A stretch of 64,000 nt of DNA. Source: Gordonia oryzae. Lineage in GTDB: Bacteria; Actinomycetota; Actinomycetes; Mycobacteriales; Mycobacteriaceae. The stretch spans positions 1 to 64,000 of the forward strand of contig NZ_RKMH01000003.1 of NCBI RefSeq assembly GCF_003797185.1. Direction: 5' to 3'. Position numbers and translations under genes: made by a program. The notes beneath the pieces were generated by a model. The model had not been told where the DNA came from. It did no database searches and saw only the letters and a program-made list of their open reading frames with translations. Position 1 is the first letter of the stretch. Each line of letters opens with the position of its first letter. Positions 52,752 through 61,138 of this stretch are shown here, one piece after another.

Positions 52752-53903
52752 CTACCTCCCCTCGTTGTCAGAGCCCGGCGCCGCAGCACCGAAGCCCTTG
52801 ATGAAGATGAACGCAATGACCGCCACACACACGAAGATCAGGATCGAGATCGCCGACCCCACACCAAGATTGAAACCCTTGAATAGGTTGTCGTAGCCCA
52901 GCATCGACACCGAATAGGTCTTGTTCGAGCCCTTCGTCAGCACATAGATGTTGTCGAAGACCCGGAACGCATCCAAGGTGCGGAATAGCAACGCCACCAA
53001 AATCGCGGGTTTCATCAACGGCAGGATGATCCGCCACAGTCTCGTCCAGGCACCGGCACCATCGACCTGCGCAGCCTTCAGGAGATCGTCGGGCACCAAC
53101 GCCAGCCCGGCCAACAGCAACAGCGCCATGAACGGTGTCGTTTTCCACACCTCGGCCAGCACGATGACCGCCAGGGACGGCCACTGGTGGGTCAGCGGTG
53201 CACTTCCGTCCGGCAACAAGTTCGCCAGGTAGCCGGTGCCCGGTGTCCACGCGTAGTACCACGAAAATGCCGCTGCAACGGTCACGATTCCGTAGGGAAC
53301 GAGCACGACCGTCCGAATCGTGCCCCGCGCGAACAACGTTCGATGCATGACCAGAGCTATCGCCAGGCCCAACACAAACTCGATGACCACCGATACCACC
53401 GTGATCCCCAGGGTCACCCCGAACGCCGTCCACCAATAGCCGTCGGAGAGGACGGTTCCGTAGTTGGCGAACCATACGAACTCACGCTTACCCGGCGCCG
53501 ACAAGCTTGCCTTGTTCAGCGACAACCACACCGCATAGATGATCGGATATCCCGTCACCGCCGCCATCATCACCACCGCGGGCAACACCAACCAGAACGC
53601 CAGCCGCCGCTCGGCCTTGTTGCCCTCACTGCGCTTGGGGACCGCGGCCTTGGGCGGCGCCGGCCGATCGAGCACCGCAGTGGCCGCTGCGGTACCGGCC
53701 GGGGAGGCCGCGGCATCGGTCGTCGGCACCTGCTGTGCCGCCGACGATTCCCCGGGCGCCTCCCACACCGGGGAATGCACGGTGGGCCCGAAGGTGTGCG
53801 GAGCGGTCACGTCGAGACCCGATTCGGCAGGGCTGGTGGACTGCTCGTTCTCCGGCAATGCGTGCCTGCCGCGTCGTGAGACCTCGTTGTCGTCGTTGGT
53901 CAT
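52752..53903 (-). CDS. sugA: Trehalose importer permease SugA, with N-terminal extension
   Basis: A 383-residue MalF-type permease. The six-helix core begins at about residue 98 ([33 protein letters not shown] in outline) and carries the EAA-type loop [27 protein letters not shown]. The preceding residues are a Pro/Ala/Ser/Thr-rich, probably disordered cytoplasmic extension absent from the shorter M. tuberculosis SugA (about 307 residues as I know it). ATG 53903 overlaps the lpqY TGA (ATGA), which fixes the start and supports the extension being translated. Confidence 0.92.
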   Translation of the reverse strand: MTNDDNEVSRRGRHALPENEQSTSPAESGLDVTAPHTFGPTVHSPVWEAPGESSAAQQVPTTDAAASPAGTAAATAVLDRPAPPKAAVPKRSEGNKAERRLAFWLVLPAVVMMAAVTGYPIIYAVWLSLNKASLSAPGKREFVWFANYGTVLSDGYWWTAFGVTLGITVVSVVIEFVLGLAIALVMHRTLFARGTIRTVVLVPYGIVTVAAAFSWYYAWTPGTGYLANLLPDGSAPLTHQWPSLAVIVLAEVWKTTPFMALLLLAGLALVPDDLLKAAQVDGAGAWTRLWRIILPLMKPAILVALLFRTLDAFRVFDNIYVLTKGSNKTYSVSMLGYDNLFKGFNLGVGSAISILIFVCVAVIAFIFIKGFGAAAPGSDNEGR

Positions 53904-55384
53904 GGGATGATGCCCTCCCCGTTGATCGCCTTCTGAACCGCATCGGCGAGCTGATCGACCAAATTCTGCGGGTCCCATGCCCCGACCGGCGACAGCTTGG
54001 CCTGGACCAACGTCGAAATAGCCTGGTACTGCGGAGATTTCGGGCGCACAGCTGCGTGGTCGGGTTCGAGTTGCAGCTTGATGTCATCCGCCATGGGATA
54101 GGCCGCACGGAACTCCGGATCAGAGTAGAGCGACGAGATCACCGGCGGTGTACCCGCATTGAGGCTGTAGTACTTCTGCGCGGCGGGGCCCGTCAGGCAC
54201 ATGGCCGCCTTGAACGCGAGATCCTTCTGCTGCGAGGTGCTGGCGACGGCGATGTTCAGTCCACCCAGGGTGGTTTTGGCAGGGAGAACACCCACCCCCG
54301 GATACGGCCGGAAGTCGAACTTCTGGCGCACGGCCTTGGTCACCGGCGCCAACTGCGCGTCGGTGGGCGAGTTATTCGGGTCGGCGAACAGACTCTCGTA
54401 CTTCCGCAGATCCGTCAGATACGGGACACTGCCCGCCGACGCGTTCTCTCGCATCGAGGCGAGCACGAAGGGCCAATTCACCTCGTAGAGAGCCGATCCG
54501 TTCTCCATGCCGAGGCGCGAGCTGGTCTCGTCACCGTTGGTCAGCGACGGATCGTGGCCCTTCGCGGTGGCCACCGCCTTGAGGATCTGCAGGGCTTTGA
54601 CCGTCGCGGCACGGTGCGCCGGGGTGTCGTTCAGCGTCACCTTGCTGGGGTTGTCGGGATCGACGATCTGGCCACCGGCACTGGCCAACACGGAGTTGAA
54701 CCACACCATCAAACCTTCATATTGCTTGCCCTGCACCATGATCTGGCCGGGACCGCCCTTGTCGAGACTGGCCTGGGCCTGCTCGAGCATCCGCTCCCAG
54801 TTGGTCGCGGCGGGCTGGCGGACCGTATCGGCGAGAACATCCTTGCGATACCAGAGCAGCTGCGTGTTGGTCCAGATCGGGATGGCGTAGAGGCGCTGGG
54901 CAGCATCGCCGGGTGTCTTCCACTGCGCTGTCTCCAGCGGTCCGCCGAGCGTGCGCGCGGTGACCTGCGAGACGAGATCGTCGGGCACCGGGACAAGCCA
55001 ACCGGCGTCGGCGAACTCGGCCGTCCACACCACGTCCATGCCCATCAGGTCCAGGCTGTGATCATTGCCCGACAGACGCCGCGCCAGTTGCAGGCGCTGA
55101 TCGTCAGCGGCCTTCGGCAGCGCAGTGGTGACGATCCGGTATTCGCCCCCGGACTCCTCGGAGCACTTGTCCGCCTGGACCTTCACCGAATCCGCGCCAT
55201 CGGCAGGCGGATACAAATTCAGCACCCCTGCCTCGTACCCGGAACCGCAGGCCGTCACGATCGGTGCCAGCGTGGCCAGCGCAGCCGCGGCAATGACCAC
55301 CTTGCCGCGGATCCCCAAAGACGACTTCTGGTTTCGCGACCCGCCACCGGGATCACGACTCGCACCGCCCATCCTGCGCCGCAC
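53900..55384 (-). CDS. lpqY: Trehalose-binding lipoprotein LpqY
   Basis: A 494-residue solute-binding lipoprotein. The signal contains a hydrophobic run ending in TAC (LATLAPIVTACGSG), with the Cys as lipid anchor. The mature protein has the MalE-type two-lobe fold of family 1 binding proteins (GNDHSLDLMGMDVVWTAEFADAGWLVPV; YAIPIWTNTQLLWYRKDVL). It captures periplasmic trehalose for SugAB. GTG 55384 is preceded by GGAGGAGG. It heads the operon and overlaps sugA by 4 bases. The upstream 196 bases to the Rv1234-like gene contain no further gene and presumably hold the promoter. Confidence 0.95.
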   Translation of the reverse strand: MRRRMGGASRDPGGGSRNQKSSLGIRGKVVIAAAALATLAPIVTACGSGYEAGVLNLYPPADGADSVKVQADKCSEESGGEYRIVTTALPKAADDQRLQLARRLSGNDHSLDLMGMDVVWTAEFADAGWLVPVPDDLVSQVTARTLGGPLETAQWKTPGDAAQRLYAIPIWTNTQLLWYRKDVLADTVRQPAATNWERMLEQAQASLDKGGPGQIMVQGKQYEGLMVWFNSVLASAGGQIVDPDNPSKVTLNDTPAHRAATVKALQILKAVATAKGHDPSLTNGDETSSRLGMENGSALYEVNWPFVLASMRENASAGSVPYLTDLRKYESLFADPNNSPTDAQLAPVTKAVRQKFDFRPYPGVGVLPAKTTLGGLNIAVASTSQQKDLAFKAAMCLTGPAAQKYYSLNAGTPPVISSLYSDPEFRAAYPMADDIKLQLEPDHAAVRPKSPQYQAISTLVQAKLSPVGAWDPQNLVDQLADAVQKAINGEGIIP

Positions 55385-55580
55385 GCGGCCTCCTCCATGT
55401 CGTGCACATGACGACGCCGACGCGCGTTGTGCGCGACGCGGTCATGGCCGTCTCGGAGGTTACGCTATCCCGACAGGTCTGTGACGGGCAACACAATGGG
55501 TGCGGCCGTGCCAATTCGAGACCGTGTTGATCACGTGGATCACCGGCGAGCCGATCAGGCCGGGCTCGACGACACCCGTC

Positions 55581-56069
55581 TCAGGGGTTCAGTCGGGCCA
55601 GCATGTTCCGCGCCTTCTCCGCGCTCTTCGGGTCACACAGCACGTCGTAACGTCCCGCCACCAATTGCATGGTCGAGGCGAAATCACGTTGACCGCGCGT
55701 CGCCGCATAGGGAATGGTCGCCGAGATCAGACCGAAGACGACACCGCCGACGAGACCGAAGAGAATCGGCACCAGCGCATTTCCGGAGACGACGATCGAG
55801 ACCAGAATGCCGAAGAATAGACCCAGCCACGCTCCCGACACAATGCCGCCACCGATGACCTTGCCCCACGTCAGCCGCCCGATGACGCGCTCGACCTGCA
55901 TCAGGTCGACGCCGACGATCGTGACGTCCTCGACAGTGAAGTGCTCGTCGGACAGATAGTCCACCGCACGCTGGGCCTCGGCGTAGGTCGCATACGAGCC
56001 GATCGGCCAGCCCTTGGGTGGCGTCGGCAGACCCGGCGTCTGCCGCGACGGCTGCATGGGATTGGTCAT
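55581..56069 (-). CDS. Glycine-zipper membrane protein, general-stress 17M-like (Rv1234-like)
   Basis: A 162-residue protein. Residues 20-65 resemble the general stress protein 17M-like domain (IGSYATYAEAQRAVDYLSDEHFTVEDVTIVGVDL). Two hydrophobic Gly-rich helices follow (KVIGGGIVSGAWLGLFFGILVSIVVSG and LFGLVGGVVFGLISATI), typical of glycine-zipper hairpins. The cytoplasmic tail contains GRYDVLCDPKSAEKARNML. M. tuberculosis Rv1234 occupies the same place beside lpqY. Its function is unknown. It is divergent from the MgtE-N gene over 105 bases. Confidence 0.85.
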   Translation of the reverse strand: MTNPMQPSRQTPGLPTPPKGWPIGSYATYAEAQRAVDYLSDEHFTVEDVTIVGVDLMQVERVIGRLTWGKVIGGGIVSGAWLGLFFGILVSIVVSGNALVPILFGLVGGVVFGLISATIPYAATRGQRDFASTMQLVAGRYDVLCDPKSAEKARNMLARLNP

Positions 56070-56174
56070 TTCTCACTCCTTGCGGGTCGGTCGGGTCCAC
56101 GGTGCGGCCTCGGGTCCTCGACCCGCCGCCGGCATGCCTGCGTCCCCAGGTGCGATACCACTACCCTTACTCCC

Positions 56175-57464
56175 ATGTCGGCGGTGAGCAAGGTGTTCGT
56201 GGCCAGGTTAGTCGGATTGGCCGTCCTTGGCCCGGACGGCGAATCGATTGGACGTGTGCGTGACGCGGTGATCTCGGTGAGGTTGCCCGGCCAGCAGCCG
56301 CGCGCACTCGGACTCGCGGTGGAATTGACCACACGGCGCCGCATCTTCGTGGCCATGCTCCGGGTGACCTCGATAGAACCCAACGCGGTGACACTCAACA
56401 CCGGAACGGTCAGCCTGCGCCGATTACATTTGCGCCCGGGAGAGGCGTTGGCGATCGGGCAGATCCTCGACACCCGGGTCCGCGTCGTCGACCCGGACCT
56501 GCCCGATCTCGCCGGAATCGACGTGCCAGTGGTCGATCTCGGCATCGAACGCACCCGCACCCGCGACTGGGTGGTGGCCCGCGTCGCGGTGCGCACCGGG
56601 CGACGAGGACTGCGCCGCGGCGAAACCCACGTCGTGGAATGGTCCAACGTGCGCGGAATGACACAGAGCAGTCTCGACCTGCCGGGGCAGGGGGTGGCTC
56701 AAGCCCTCCTGCAGTTCGAGGGTATGCGCGCCGCCGACGTGGCCAATGCGCTACGCGAGTTGCCGACCAAGCGTCGCGACGAGATCGCTTCGGCCCTCGA
56801 CGACGAGCGCTTGGCAGATGTCCTGCAGGAGTTGCCGCCCGACGATCAGAAGGACTTGTTGGCGCATCTGGAACTCGATCGAGCCGTCGACGTGCTCGAG
56901 GCGATGGATCCCGATGACGCCGCCGACCTGCTCGGCGAGCTCTCCGATACCGAGGCCGAGTCGTTCCTGGCGCGCATGGACCCGGAGGATTCCGAACCGG
57001 TGCGCCGACTGCTCACCCACTCCCCCGACACCGCGGGCGGACTGATGACCTCCGAGCCGATCATCGTCACCCCGGCGACCACGGTCGCCGAGGCGCTCGC
57101 GCGGGTCCGCGACCCCGACATCAATCCCGCAGCTGCAAGTCTCGTCTTCGTCGTCCGACCCCCGACCTCGACGCCGACCGGAAAATACCTCGGCTGCGTG
57201 CACGTGCAAGCGCTGCTTCGGGAGCCGCCGGCCAACATCGTGGGTGGCATCCTCGACACCGATCTGGCCCATTTGCGACCGGAGGACTCCCTTGAGACCG
57301 TGACCCGCTACTTCGCGACCTACAACCTGGTGTGCGGTCCGGTCGTCGACGACCAGCACCACTTGCTCGGCGCGGTCAGCGTCGACGACCTTCTCGACCA
57401 ACTTTTGCCGCGTGACTGGCGCGAGACCGAGCCGATGGATCACGCCGACGAGGTGAGGTCGTGA
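56175..57464 (+). CDS. MgtE N-domain/CBS protein without a channel (Rv1232c-like)
   Basis: A 429-residue soluble protein. Residues 1-170 contain two PRC-barrel-like halves (VARLVGLAVLGPDGESIGRVRDAVI and IGQILDTRVRVVDPDL). Residues 185-290 are the MgtE N-terminal superhelix (RAADVANALRELPTKRRDEIASALDD). Residues 300-420 are a CBS pair (TAGGLMTSEPIIVTPATTVAEAL; VCGPVVDDQHHLLGAVSVDDLLDQLLP). MgtE magnesium channels use this module as a Mg2+ sensor, but the membrane domain is absent here. It overlaps the DUF1003 membrane protein gene by GTGA, which suggests a sensor-membrane pair. Confidence 0.88.
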   Translation: MSAVSKVFVARLVGLAVLGPDGESIGRVRDAVISVRLPGQQPRALGLAVELTTRRRIFVAMLRVTSIEPNAVTLNTGTVSLRRLHLRPGEALAIGQILDTRVRVVDPDLPDLAGIDVPVVDLGIERTRTRDWVVARVAVRTGRRGLRRGETHVVEWSNVRGMTQSSLDLPGQGVAQALLQFEGMRAADVANALRELPTKRRDEIASALDDERLADVLQELPPDDQKDLLAHLELDRAVDVLEAMDPDDAADLLGELSDTEAESFLARMDPEDSEPVRRLLTHSPDTAGGLMTSEPIIVTPATTVAEALARVRDPDINPAAASLVFVVRPPTSTPTGKYLGCVHVQALLREPPANIVGGILDTDLAHLRPEDSLETVTRYFATYNLVCGPVVDDQHHLLGAVSVDDLLDQLLPRDWRETEPMDHADEVRS

Positions 57465-57994
57465 GCGAACCCCGGGGCCGCAGGCTCGACACCCCCCGCG
57501 AGCGTCGACGTCCGGCCTTCAACCTCGACTCCGATGTCGTCGGCGTCTACAGCGAACGCATCGCCCGATTCCTCGGAACCGGCCGCTATCTCGCGATCCA
57601 AACCGTGATCGTGGTGGCGTGGATCGCCATCAACCTGTTCGCAGTCTCGCTTCGATGGGATCCCTACCCGTTCATCCTGCTCAATCTCGCCTTCTCCACC
57701 CAGGCCGCGTACGCGGCACCGCTGATCCTTCTCGCGCAGAACCGTCAGGAGAACCGCGACAAGGTTGCGCTCGAAGAAGATCGCACCCGTGCCGCGCAGA
57801 CCAAGTCCGATACCGAGTTCCTCGCCCGTGAGCTGGCCGCGGTGCGCCTGGCTGTCGGCGACACCGTCACCCGCGACTATCTGCGCAAGGAACTCGACGA
57901 CCTGCTCGACGACCTCGTCGACCGGCTGACCAACCGCGACCTCGACCAGCCATCGGATCACCTCTCCCGACGAGGCGGCTCCGACCGGGCGTAA
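57461..57994 (+). CDS. DUF1003 membrane protein (Rv1231c-like)
   Basis: A 177-residue protein. A basic N-terminus (EPRGRRLDTPRERRRPAF) leads to the DUF1003 domain: two membrane helices (YLAIQTVIVVAWIAINLFAV and FILLNLAFSTQAAYAAPLILLA) followed by the conserved AQNRQENRDK motif and a charged amphipathic helix with RELAAVRLAVGDTVTRDYLR. GTG 57461 overlaps the stop of the MgtE-N gene, so the two proteins are coupled. The function is unknown; pairing with a Mg2+-sensor-like protein suggests metal homeostasis (inference). Confidence 0.9.
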   Translation: MSEPRGRRLDTPRERRRPAFNLDSDVVGVYSERIARFLGTGRYLAIQTVIVVAWIAINLFAVSLRWDPYPFILLNLAFSTQAAYAAPLILLAQNRQENRDKVALEEDRTRAAQTKSDTEFLARELAAVRLAVGDTVTRDYLRKELDDLLDDLVDRLTNRDLDQPSDHLSRRGGSDRA

Positions 57995-58326
57995 CGCCGC
58001 ACCCACGGCCACCGACTACCGTTCGGGCCGGTCGTTTCCCCTGTCAGGGGTGATCCTCGGGTGTCAATCCCTGAGTTCACCGACTGGGGTATCCGACCCA
58101 TATGTATGGTGGACCACAGTGGCGGTCGGCTGCCGCTCGTGTCACCCACGGAACCCGGCCCGACCGCATCCGCTCTCTCGGGGGGGCGACGACGGGTGGA
58201 CGTTGACAACGGAGTGAACGACGTGACAGGGCAGACAGCGCGTACGGGGAGCGGCAGCGCAGTGCAGCGCGGATCGATGGCGTGCACAGTGCGCACGGGA
58301 CGAACCCACCTCCCCGGAGGCCCGCG
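57995..58326. other. 332-base leader region of lytic transglycosylase gene
   Basis: No gene is supported. A promoter-like TTGACA lies at 58203-58208, but no convincing -10 follows. A TATGTATGGT string near 58099-58108 could be an extended -10. I looked for a c-di-AMP (ydaO-type) riboswitch, which often precedes wall hydrolases, and could not match its conserved core. The long GC-rich leader still makes RNA-level control possible. Confidence 0.3.
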
Positions 58327-59358
58327 ATGAGGGTGCCCCATCCCTTCCACCGGTCCCGCGGCCCGCATCGTGGTTCGATGCTGACCCGGCGAACGTTATC
58401 GGTCGGTGCGGGCAGTCTCCTCGTCGGCGCGATGGTCTTGGGTGCGGCCACCTCGAGCGCCCACGACGGCGGTATCCCACTCGCCGCGAATGCCCCGATC
58501 GATGTGGCGGGAGTCGCTGCCGCACAACCTGTTTCGTTGCTCGGCTTCGCCCCTCCGGCAGCCCGTCCGGCCACTCCCGGGGTGGCGCCGCAATTCCGGC
58601 TATCGGCAGATCTGCCGGCGGGGCCGCTCGGCATCCCGGGAATCGTGCTGCAGGCGTACAGACTCGCCGCCGACCGAGAGGCGTCGGAGAACGCGGCCTG
58701 CAAGATCCCGTGGTTCCTGCTCGCCGGCATCGGACGCATCGAGTCCAATCACGCCAGCAACGGCGAGGTCGACCAGTACGGAACCACGCTCGTCCCCATC
58801 GAGGGCCCGGTGCTCGACGGTTCGCTGGCGGGCAACGAGGTCATCCGTAACGCAGACGGATCGCATGCCCGGGCCATGGGGCCGATGCAGTTCATCCCGA
58901 GCACCTGGGCCGCCTGGGGCAGCGACGGCAACGGTGATGGCAAGGCCGACCCCAACAACATCTTTGACGCGACCTACTCGGCGGCTCGCTATCTGTGCGC
59001 GGGCGTGTCCGACATCATGGCCGAGCGCAACAAGGTCGCCGCGGTCATGCGGTACAACCACTCCCTGGCGTACGCGCAAAATGTGCTGGCCTGGGCGGCG
59101 GCGTATGCCGCCGGAGTGATGCCGACGACCCCGATCCCGGAGATGCGCCCACCGTCGAGTTCGCCGTCGAGCTCGCCGTCCCGTCCGTCGAGCGGTGCAC
59201 CCTCGTCCGGCCCCTCAGCGCCCACAACGACCACCCCGACCCAACAGTGTCTCGGCATGATCTGTCTGCCACCGGGGATCACGCTGCCCGGTCAGCCATC
59301 CGTGCCGACACCGGCACCGACCCCTCGAGTGACCCCACAGACCACCCCGGCCCGCTGA
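58327..59358 (+). CDS. Secreted lytic murein transglycosylase (Rv1230c-like)
   Basis: A 343-residue exported protein. A signal sequence (MLTRRTLSVGAGSLLVGAMVLG) is followed by the lysozyme-like transglycosylase domain: KIPWFLLAGIGRIESNHASNG with the catalytic Glu in IES, AMGPMQFIPSTWAAWGSDGNGDGKADP (the latter resembling a Ca2+-binding DGNGDG loop) and NNIFDATYSAARYLC. The C-terminus is a Ser/Pro/Thr-rich tail with a late Cys pair. It cleaves peptidoglycan glycan strands to anhydromuropeptides. ATG 58327 gives a Tat-like twin-Arg region (RRT) in the signal. It precedes mrp, as in M. tuberculosis. Confidence 0.92.
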   Translation: MRVPHPFHRSRGPHRGSMLTRRTLSVGAGSLLVGAMVLGAATSSAHDGGIPLAANAPIDVAGVAAAQPVSLLGFAPPAARPATPGVAPQFRLSADLPAGPLGIPGIVLQAYRLAADREASENAACKIPWFLLAGIGRIESNHASNGEVDQYGTTLVPIEGPVLDGSLAGNEVIRNADGSHARAMGPMQFIPSTWAAWGSDGNGDGKADPNNIFDATYSAARYLCAGVSDIMAERNKVAAVMRYNHSLAYAQNVLAWAAAYAAGVMPTTPIPEMRPPSSSPSSSPSRPSSGAPSSGPSAPTTTTPTQQCLGMICLPPGITLPGQPSVPTPAPTPRVTPQTTPAR

Positions 59359-59445
59359 TCGGGCGGATGCCGACAACGTTTGCCGGCGCCGGTACCGGGG
59401 TCACTCCGACGGCGGGGTCATCACCGGCGGTTAAGCTGGCAGGTG

Positions 59446-60588
59446 ATGACTACAGCAGTGACGCCCAACGAATCCGCGGTTCGCGCCGCCCTGTCCACGG
59501 TGCGGGACCCGGAGATCGGCAAACCGATCACCGATCTCGGCATGGTGAAATCGGTGGCCGTCAACGACGACGCCAGCATCGACGTCGCGGTGTACCTGAC
59601 CACCTCGGGCTGCCCGATGCGCGGCGAGATCAGCGGCCGGGTACAGACCGCGGTCTCCGACGTACCCGGGGCCGGCGAGGTACGCGTGACCCTCGACGTG
59701 ATGGACGACCAGCAACGCTCCGAGCTCCGCAAGAAGCTGCGTGGCGACTCCGCCGAACCGGTGATCCCGTTCGCCCAGCCGGGATCGCTGACCCGGGTCT
59801 ATACCGTCGCCTCGGGCAAGGGCGGCGTCGGTAAGTCGTCGGTGACGGTCAATCTCGCGTGCGCACTCGCCGAGCGTGGACTGTCTGTCGGTGTGCTCGA
59901 CGCCGACATCTACGGCCACTCGGTCCCCCGGATGCTCGGTAGCGACGCCAAGCCCACCCAGGTCGAGAAGATGATCATGCCGCCGATCTCCCACGGCGTG
60001 CGATTCATCTCGATCGGCCAGTTCACCAGCGGCAACACCCCGGTCACCTGGCGCGGGCCGATGCTGCACCGGGCACTACAGCAGTTCCTTGCCGACGTGT
60101 ATTGGGGCGACCTCGATGTGCTGCTGCTCGACCTGCCGCCCGGCACCGGCGATGTCGCGATCTCGATCGCCCAGCTGATCCCCGGTGCGGAGATCCTGGT
60201 GGTCACCACCCCACAGCAGGCGGCCGCCGAGGTCGCCGAGCGTGCCGGTGCGATCGCTCTGCAGACCCGGCAGAAGATCCTCGGCGTCGTGGAAAACATG
60301 TCGTGGATGGAATTGCCCGACGGCACACGGATGGAGCCCTTCGGTTCCGGGGGCGGCCAGGTGGTCGCCGACCGCCTCACCCAGATGGTCGGCGCGCAGG
60401 TCGATCTTCTCGGTCAGGTGCCACTCGAACCGGCATTGCGGAAAGGCGGCGACGCGGGCACACCGGTCGTGCTCGCCGAGCCCGACTCCGCGTCCGGAAC
60501 GGCGCTGCGAGCGATCGCCAACGCGCTCGCGGTCCGTCGACGCGGCCTGGCCGGCATGAGCCTGGGCATCGACACCACTCGGCACTGA
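59446..60588 (+). CDS. mrp: Iron-sulfur cluster carrier ATPase Mrp/ApbC
   Basis: A 380-residue Mrp/NBP35-type ATPase. An N-terminal MIP18-like domain (VRAALSTVRDPEIGKPITDLGMV) precedes the deviant Walker A SGKGGVGKSS near residue 125 and the core with DADIYGHSVPRML, LLLDLPPGTGDVAI and VVENMSWM. The CxxC bridging-cluster motif near the C-terminus of many Mrp proteins is not obvious here; the segment reads NMSWMELPDGTRMEPFGSGGG. It would deliver Fe-S clusters. ATG 59446 gives MTTAVTPNES. It converges with tatB. Confidence 0.93.
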   Translation: MTTAVTPNESAVRAALSTVRDPEIGKPITDLGMVKSVAVNDDASIDVAVYLTTSGCPMRGEISGRVQTAVSDVPGAGEVRVTLDVMDDQQRSELRKKLRGDSAEPVIPFAQPGSLTRVYTVASGKGGVGKSSVTVNLACALAERGLSVGVLDADIYGHSVPRMLGSDAKPTQVEKMIMPPISHGVRFISIGQFTSGNTPVTWRGPMLHRALQQFLADVYWGDLDVLLLDLPPGTGDVAISIAQLIPGAEILVVTTPQQAAAEVAERAGAIALQTRQKILGVVENMSWMELPDGTRMEPFGSGGGQVVADRLTQMVGAQVDLLGQVPLEPALRKGGDAGTPVVLAEPDSASGTALRAIANALAVRRRGLAGMSLGIDTTRH

Positions 60589-60622
60589 CATTCACTGGCC
60601 GACACTGTAGTCGATCAGCGAA

Positions 60623-61096
60623 TTATGTTGCGTCCCAATCGGAGACGTCGTGATGACCGCGCGCAGGCCGACGTTCGGGCGCGTCAGCGACACTCGGCTT
60701 CCTCAGCGACGGCCCGGGCTCGCCGACGGGACCGTCGGGCATGGGCTTGGACACCGGCTTGATCGGTGGGGTGTCGGTGGCCGACTTGAGCACCGAGCCG
60801 GCCTGGGTGAAGGTCGTGAAGACCGAGTCGTCGCCGTCGAGCAGATGCTTGGTGATCATCGATGTCGGTGTCATACCGCGTAGTTCGTTGAGATCAGCGA
60901 GAGGTTTGCGGAGGTCGTCGAAATCCGAACCGAAGTCGTTCTTGAGCTGATCGGTCGCACCGGTCGCGTACTCGCGAACCTTGCGCAGCGACTGCATCGT
61001 CCACGAAATCGCCCCCGGTAACCGTTCCGGTCCCAGGATGACGAGTCCAGCGACGATCAGGATGAAGATCTCTCCCCAACCCACACTGTCGAACAT
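60623..61096 (-). CDS. tatB: Twin-arginine translocase subunit TatB
   Basis: A 157-residue TatB. One N-terminal membrane helix (FDSVGWGEIFILIVAGLVIL) is followed by the G-P-E-R-L-P hinge and an amphipathic helix (ISWTMQSLRKVREYATGATDQLKNDFG). The rest is a charged, Pro-rich cytoplasmic tail. TatB with TatC recognises twin-arginine signal peptides of folded exported proteins. It follows htrA by 42 bases in the sigE-rseA-htrA-tatB array known from mycobacteria. Confidence 0.95.
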   Translation of the reverse strand: MFDSVGWGEIFILIVAGLVILGPERLPGAISWTMQSLRKVREYATGATDQLKNDFGSDFDDLRKPLADLNELRGMTPTSMITKHLLDGDDSVFTTFTQAGSVLKSATDTPPIKPVSKPMPDGPVGEPGPSLRKPSVADAPERRPARGHHDVSDWDAT

Positions 61097-61138
61097 GGCA
61101 CTTCCCCGCTCTCGCGCGCCCGCCGGTGGTGGACGTTC

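Noticed and set aside
53735..55411. 558-codon plus-strand frame opposite lpqY
   Set aside because: Shadow of lpqY, which has a lipobox, family fold and operon overlap. The plus frame has no start signal or domain.
57995..58326. c-di-AMP riboswitch ahead of the lytic transglycosylase
   Set aside because: Position is suggestive, but I could not align the conserved ydaO core elements, and a covariance search would be needed.
58061..58330. 89-codon frame in the transglycosylase leader
   Set aside because: It overlaps the true start of the transglycosylase and has no domain or convincing initiation site.
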